Shown: positions 59,395-64,000 of the stretch, in pieces | Layout: the number at the start of each line of letters is the position of its first letter | How positions within the stretch are numbered: position 1 is the first letter of the stretch | Source of the DNA: Trichoderma breve | Lineage: Eukaryota > Ascomycota > Sordariomycetes > Hypocreales > Hypocreaceae | Assembly (NCBI RefSeq): GCF_028502605.1 | Contig: NW_026611593.1 | Span: forward strand, 2,907,501-2,971,500 | Direction of reading: 5' to 3' | Length of the DNA stretch: 64,000 bases | Notes under the pieces: model-generated | The model's database searches: none | Told to the model about the DNA's origin: nothing | The model's input: the letters and a program-made list of their open reading frames with translations, nothing else | Program-made: the position numbers and the translations under genes

Positions 59395-62129
59395 ATGGAT
59401 TCCTATTCTTCCTATCGGGATGGCGCGGCCCGATCGCCAAATGAGAGAACATGGAGCCGTGACGATTCCAGAACCAGGGAGGAGAGAGGCGATGGATTCT
59501 ACCGTGCAAGGTCTCCTGGTTTGTCTTGCCGAGTGATCCCTTTCATGATTTGATCGCTTGCTGACTATTGTTGCGCATAGGCAATGAACGCCGAGATCGC
59601 CGACGATCTCGTTCCCCACCCCCTGTTGACCGATACGAGCCACGTCCACGTCGAGATGGTCGAGACGACCGAGACAGAGATGACCGGCGTCGCATTACCT
59701 CACCACCGGCGAATATCGATCGCTACGTGCCGGGACAAGACAGTGGGTCGCCCAACGTTGCCGTCAACCCTCTGGCAGATCCAGCCAAGCTTCCTTACCA
59801 AGTTGGATTCTCCTATTTCGGCGAATGGTGGAGAATGAACGAAAAGATCAAGGATGATAAGGAGCGTGCGCGAACTGGACGAAGAAGGGAGCCTGAAAGG
59901 GCCAGAGGCGCCCGAGAGTCTCAAGAGGACCGGGAGAAAGAAAAGGCCAAGATCCAAGTGGCGTACGATGCATATAAAGAGGAACTTCAAGCCAAGATGG
60001 CTAGGGCCTTTGTTTCGGAGCACAAGAAGGAGCAGTGGTTCAAAGAGCGCTACGTTCCTGAAATCAGAGACGAGTTCAAGGCAAAGCTCCAGGATTTCCG
60101 ACGTGCAGCTTACAGCCAGTGGGAGCAAGACATGGAATCTGGCAGCTTTGACGAGTTTTCCCTTGAGGGAATTCCAAAGAGCGAGAGCAACGGGGCTGGT
60201 GGCGTAGTCGAGAAAGAGGAGGGTGAGGCGACGGCCGCCAACGAAATCCTGGGAGTTGGTGATTTAGTCCCTGTTAATGGAGCCGACATCCGCGATGAGA
60301 ACCAATTCCAGCCCACTCTGCTCATCAAGACAATTGCTCCTCATGTTAGCCGCCAAAATCTGGAGGCTTTCTGCAAGGAAAATCTAGGAGAGGAGGAGGG
60401 TGGCTTCAAGTGGCTGTCCCTTTCCGATCCGAATCCCAGCAAGAGGTATCACCGTATAGGCTGGGTGATGCTCCACCCCTCTTCAGAGAGCGCGCCGCCA
60501 ATGGATCGGGCAGATCCCAAGGACGAAGACGGTGACGAACCGATCAAATCACCGCCCCCTCTGGTTTCCGCTGCGGAAAAGGCCCTTGAGGCTGTCAATG
60601 GCAAAACTGTCAAGGATGAGGCCCGGGGCGACTTTGTTTGCCACGTTGGAGTTCACAACCCGCCGCTTCATCCACGGAAGAAGGCTCTATGGGACTTGTT
60701 CTCTGCACCGGAGCGAATTGAAAAGGATCTTCGCCTTGTTCAAAGGTTGGTTAACAAGTATGAAGAAGAGTACGGCTCTGACTTCCAGGCCATCTTGAAG
60801 GTTGAAGAAAAAGTTGAGGATCTCAAAAACGCTGGTCGTCTACAGCCTGCTATACCTCCTGCGCCAACCAAGAAGACCAAGACCCGGGAGCCCGGCATGG
60901 ACGAGGCAATGGACGAGGATGAAGAAGGTATCCCCGAAGAAGAGGAAGAGGAGGAGGGGGCTGTAGAAGATGAAGAAGTTGATGATGAAGACATGCTCGT
61001 GAAGAAGAAGCAGCTTGACCTGTTGATTGAGTATCTGCGCAGAGTCTTTCACTTCTGTTTCTTTTGCGTTTTTGAGAGTGACTCTGTGCACGAGCTTACA
61101 CGCAAGTGTGCAGGAGGGCATCTCCGCCGTCCTCAGAGCACTCTGTCATCTTCTGCAAGGGCTGTTGCCAGGGCTAGCGCTAATGGAGAGCCGTTTCCTG
61201 ATAAGAAACGCAACGATGCTGAGAATGATGTTGACGGAGAGCTTGCCGAAGGGGACAAGAAGTTCCGTAACACGTCTTCTAAAACCGAGCAACAGCTGCT
61301 TCGTGCCTACAACTGGGTCAAGACTTTTGAGGATAAGCTAATGCAAATCCTCGAGCCTAGCACTGTTGATATTCGCAAGCTTGGCGGCAAGCCCGTCGAG
61401 GAGGCCCTTGACGAGGAGTTGACCAAATATGTCAAGCAAGAGGATGAGCACAAATGGAGATGCAAGGTTCCAGAATGCACCAAGCTCTTCAAGGAAGATC
61501 ACTTCTGGAAGAAGCATGTGGAGAAGAGGCATACCGAGTGGCTTGACGGTTTGAAGCAAGAGGTACGTTGAAATACACCCGTCGCGCCCTTTTTGAAGCT
61601 ACTAACACCAGGTCTTTAGTTTGAACTTATCAATGCCTACGTGTCAGATCCAGCACACATTGCCCCCTCGCGAACCGACGCGAATTCAAACGGCCACTTC
61701 CCGCCTACCAACGGCCAGTCAGCTTCGGGTACTCCTCGTGGCTTCAACCTGCAAAACTTTGCAATCAACGGTGTCATGGGCATGCCTGGATTCCCCATGA
61801 GCCCTGGAAACTTCCCCTCATTGTTTGCCGGTATGCAGGCTAACGGCTGGAACGCCATGGGTGATGACCGCTCAGGTGGTCCCATCCGTCGAGGTGGAAT
61901 GTCCGGTGGACGAGGCGGATACCGTTCCGGACCCTACGAACGCCGTGGAGGCGGTCGCTGGGATGGTGGAGGTGGTCGCAACCGCAACGGCGGATCCCGA
62001 TGGGGAGACGGAGCCGGTGGAGCGGCTGCTGGTCCACGGGAAGCCGTGCAGGGCCGCAGCTTGAAGAGCTATGAAGACCTTGATCAAGTATCTGGAAACG
62101 GAAGCGGAGGTGGCGAGCTCAACTACTAG
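59395..62129 (+). CDS. ARS2/SERRATE homologue
   Basis: Exons 59395-59518, 59581-61562 and 61620-62129, GT-AG (CTAAC branch in intron 2), 871 residues. The N-terminus is rich in Arg, Asp and Ser. The PYQVGFSYFGEWWRMNE start of the conserved core, a DUF3546-type helical region, an RRM-like middle, the YLRRVFHFCFFCVFESDS block and a C2H2 finger (CKVPECTKLFKEDHFWKKHVEKRH core) follow. The C-terminus is Gly/Arg-rich (RGG-like). Animal and plant ARS2/SERRATE bind the nuclear cap-binding complex and direct capped transcripts to microRNA processing, 3'-end formation or the exosome; the fission yeast relative is Pir2. The nuclear role here is inferred from the family. It is convergent with the THOC5-like gene 720 bp away. 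Confidence 0.93.
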
Positions 62130-62849
62130 TCCTACCTATCCAACCAGATGGAGAAAGGGGAAGAATCACAACTACAGATACATGTCTTGGCGGCGTCTAG
62201 ACGACGGAGTTGCTTTCTTGTTTTTGGCCTCTGTTACTCGAAGCTTCTCAGGGGTAGATTGCTACAGGCCCGTTCTCCGTGCGGGGAGACTTTGCGTTAT
62301 TCACTCATATTATTTCGGCTCGCGACAGATGCGCGTGTAAGTTTGTACATTAGGCTCAGGGTAGTTAACACGATAGCAAATGGTTTTTCTTGAGAATTGT
62401 ATTTCGTATTTAATTTAGTGTGTAGTTGTCTCGAGATGAGGAGGACGTAGTTTTCTACCTGATGCTGTCTTTTATAGACTTGTAGCATAGCTGTCCGACC
62501 TCAGATTGTATCCAACGGAATAGCATGATAGACTCAGCTGCTGAAGACTGCAAAGGGTTTGCCATTATGATGGTCGAGAATCCACCCAATCTAGACTTTA
62601 TATTCTAGCCCTTGTGTCCAAGATGTACTGAAAACCCGATTTTCCCTCACCAAATTCCGATATTGTAAAGTCTCGTTTGGAGCACGGACTGGACTCTGCG
62701 TGATTTCATGGTCTCATAAGTGGCTGCTGATGGCCGTCATTAGATGCTACGCGCGTGTTTGATATAAATATAGTCGTGTAAATATATCACCGTACACTGA
62801 GAGTGTACCTGAGATGCGAGAGAGAAGATACGATTGAGAATCATGTGTC
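62130..62849. other. Intergenic region between convergent RNA-processing genes
   Basis: 3' flanks of the ARS2 and THOC5-like genes. No gene is seen. Confidence 0.5.
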
Positions 62850-63629
62850 TCAAGGTGCCTTTTCGAACAGTTCGAGAATCGGTTTCGCAGCCTTCAACAA
62901 AGAATCAGCACAGAGCACCACGACAGCATAACAATAGCAGGGAATCGCCAATGGCATATAAAACATACATCAATAAACTTTTCCAAGTCTTGGTCCAGAT
63001 TGGCCAAGTCATCCTTTCTCCGCTTGTTATCGTTGATGAGCTTCTGCTTGCGCTTGAGGAGCTCCTGGCGGCGCTGCTCCAGGATCTCGCGCTCCTCGCG
63101 CTCGTGCTCGATGCGGGCAAACATGCGTTCGTCGTCGTTGGAGTCCGTGTATTCGGGGCGTAGAGCGAGGAATTCTTCGACGGGAATGAGAGGCAGCTGC
63201 TGGTATTTGTGACTATGCGAGAACACATAAATGTCAGCCATTGACACGTTAAAAACAAAACATGGCGTTCATCGAAACTTACTCGTAAGACTCGCAGCCG
63301 GTAATCTCGCCCTGGAGATGGCGCTGCTCGTAGTAGAGATTCTGCAGCTGCAGATGCAAGCGATCAACCTCCTGGCGCGCCTCGGCGGTCTGGGCCTTCG
63401 TGTCGCGGGCGGACAGGCAGGCGTTGCGGTGGAGGCCGCGCAGGTGGGAGATGTTTGTGAAGAGCTGCTTCTGCTGCTTGGCGATCTCGGCCTGGATGTC
63501 GGCGGTGGCGCGGCCGTCGCTGGCGGTGTCGGCGAGCTGGAGGAGGGCGTGGGCCTGGTCGCGGGCTTGGTCGGAGATTTGGAGGACGGCGGCGAGGGAA
63601 GGGTCTGTGATGGATTTTTCAATGGCCAT
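62850..63629 (-). CDS. THOC5-like THO complex subunit
   Basis: Exons 63629-63283, 63212-62969 and 62891-62850, GT-AG, 210 residues. The protein is almost entirely helical and charged, with heptad-like stretches (IQAEIAKQQKQLFTNISHL, RQEVDRLHLQLQNLYYEQ, EREEREILEQRRQELLKRKQ), as in the coiled-coil N-terminal half of THOC5. The conserved block CESYDHKYQQLPLIPVEEFL matches the family signature found in THOC5/Fmip. THO couples transcription to mRNA packaging and export in the nucleus. At 210 residues it lacks the C-terminal half of animal THOC5, which is usual for fungal members. The last exon encodes only AAKPILELFEKAP. Confidence 0.88.
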
Positions 63630-64000
63630 GTTGATGTTGTTGAGAAGTTGAGGAGGATGGTTGATGGTAGAGCGGTGGTTGTTTGATTGACTGATGAATT
63701 GGTTGATGAATTAGGTGATTGATTTCACGTAGCACCGAGGTAGAGATAGAGGATGGGGTGGTCGATGGTGAGATGATGATGGTGGTGGTTGATGAAGGAA
63801 TGACAAACTGCAAAGTTGCAAGGCTGACGAGAATTGGGTGCTAGTGGTTGGTGTTTTTGCCTGTGCTGTAGGTTCAATGCTCTTTAGCGCAAGGCTGCGC
63901 AGGGATAGCGCTGTTACAGCGGGTGAGAGTGCTGTATGCTGCACTCGAGAGTGTACAAGTGGATGTATGTACAAATACAATCTTGCATGTGATTTACATG
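63630..64000. other. Promoter region of the THOC5-like gene
   Basis: 370 bp to the end of the window, with many 'gatggttgatga'-type words. No gene is seen. Confidence 0.5.

Noticed and set aside
1..64000. CRISPR arrays, tRNA and rRNA genes
   Set aside because: No regularly spaced repeats and no B-box-like GGTTCRANNCC or 5S-like sequence were noticed by eye; a tRNAscan or Rfam run would be decisive.

Overview
The window is nuclear DNA of a filamentous ascomycete. The genes are split by short (about 55-90 nt) GT-AG introns, often with CTAAC/CTAAT-like branch sites, and the gene set fits Sordariomycetes, most likely a Trichoderma-like member of Hypocreales. This placement is inferred from gene content and style; no rDNA or other marker is present. 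I annotate 18 protein-coding genes with recognisable or partly recognisable products, plus one low-confidence hypothetical gene. No tRNA, rRNA or CRISPR array was seen.

Layout: (1) 0-7 kb: erg13 (HMG-CoA synthase) and a BCS1-like AAA ATPase, separated by about 3.2 kb without a convincing gene. (2) 8.7-12.5 kb: an AT-richer NLR/STAND gene with purine-nucleoside-phosphorylase-like, NACHT and ankyrin parts, followed by a doubtful convergent ORF. (3) 14.5-24 kb: a secretion/metabolism block with an X325/BIM1-like copper protein, a GH18 chitinase, a GFA-domain protein and a D-2-hydroxyacid dehydrogenase. (4) 24-30 kb: a 1979-residue homologue of ZNFX1 (CCCH finger, SF1 helicase, NFX1 fingers, RZ finger). 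(5) 33-47 kb: a single-pass membrane protein, PEX20, an SLC35C2-like transporter, an RBM42-like RNA-binding protein and the SWI/SNF-RSC subunit Ssr4. (6) 47.2-52.8 kb: a repeat-rich island with a second, structurally different NLR gene. (7) 53-64 kb: a second GH18 chitinase with an extra Pro/Ser-rich N-terminus, the molybdenum-cofactor sulfurase hxB, and a convergent pair encoding ARS2/SERRATE and a THOC5-like THO subunit.

The part most worth a second look is the island at 47.2-52.8 kb. The NLR there is flanked by two same-orientation copies of an AT-rich element built on a 29-bp minisatellite. A decayed copy of the gene's own 3' end lies just beyond one flank, inside a segmental duplication. 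A 408-bp solo LTR with an exact 5-bp target-site duplication sits 53 bp before its start codon. This looks like an actively rearranging immune-receptor locus between housekeeping genes. The window also carries a second NLR with highly similar ankyrin repeats, and several RNA-surveillance or RNA-processing genes (ZNFX1-like, ARS2, THOC5-like, RBM42-like). Any functional link among these is inference only. All coordinates for spliced genes come from reading splice sites and phase by eye.
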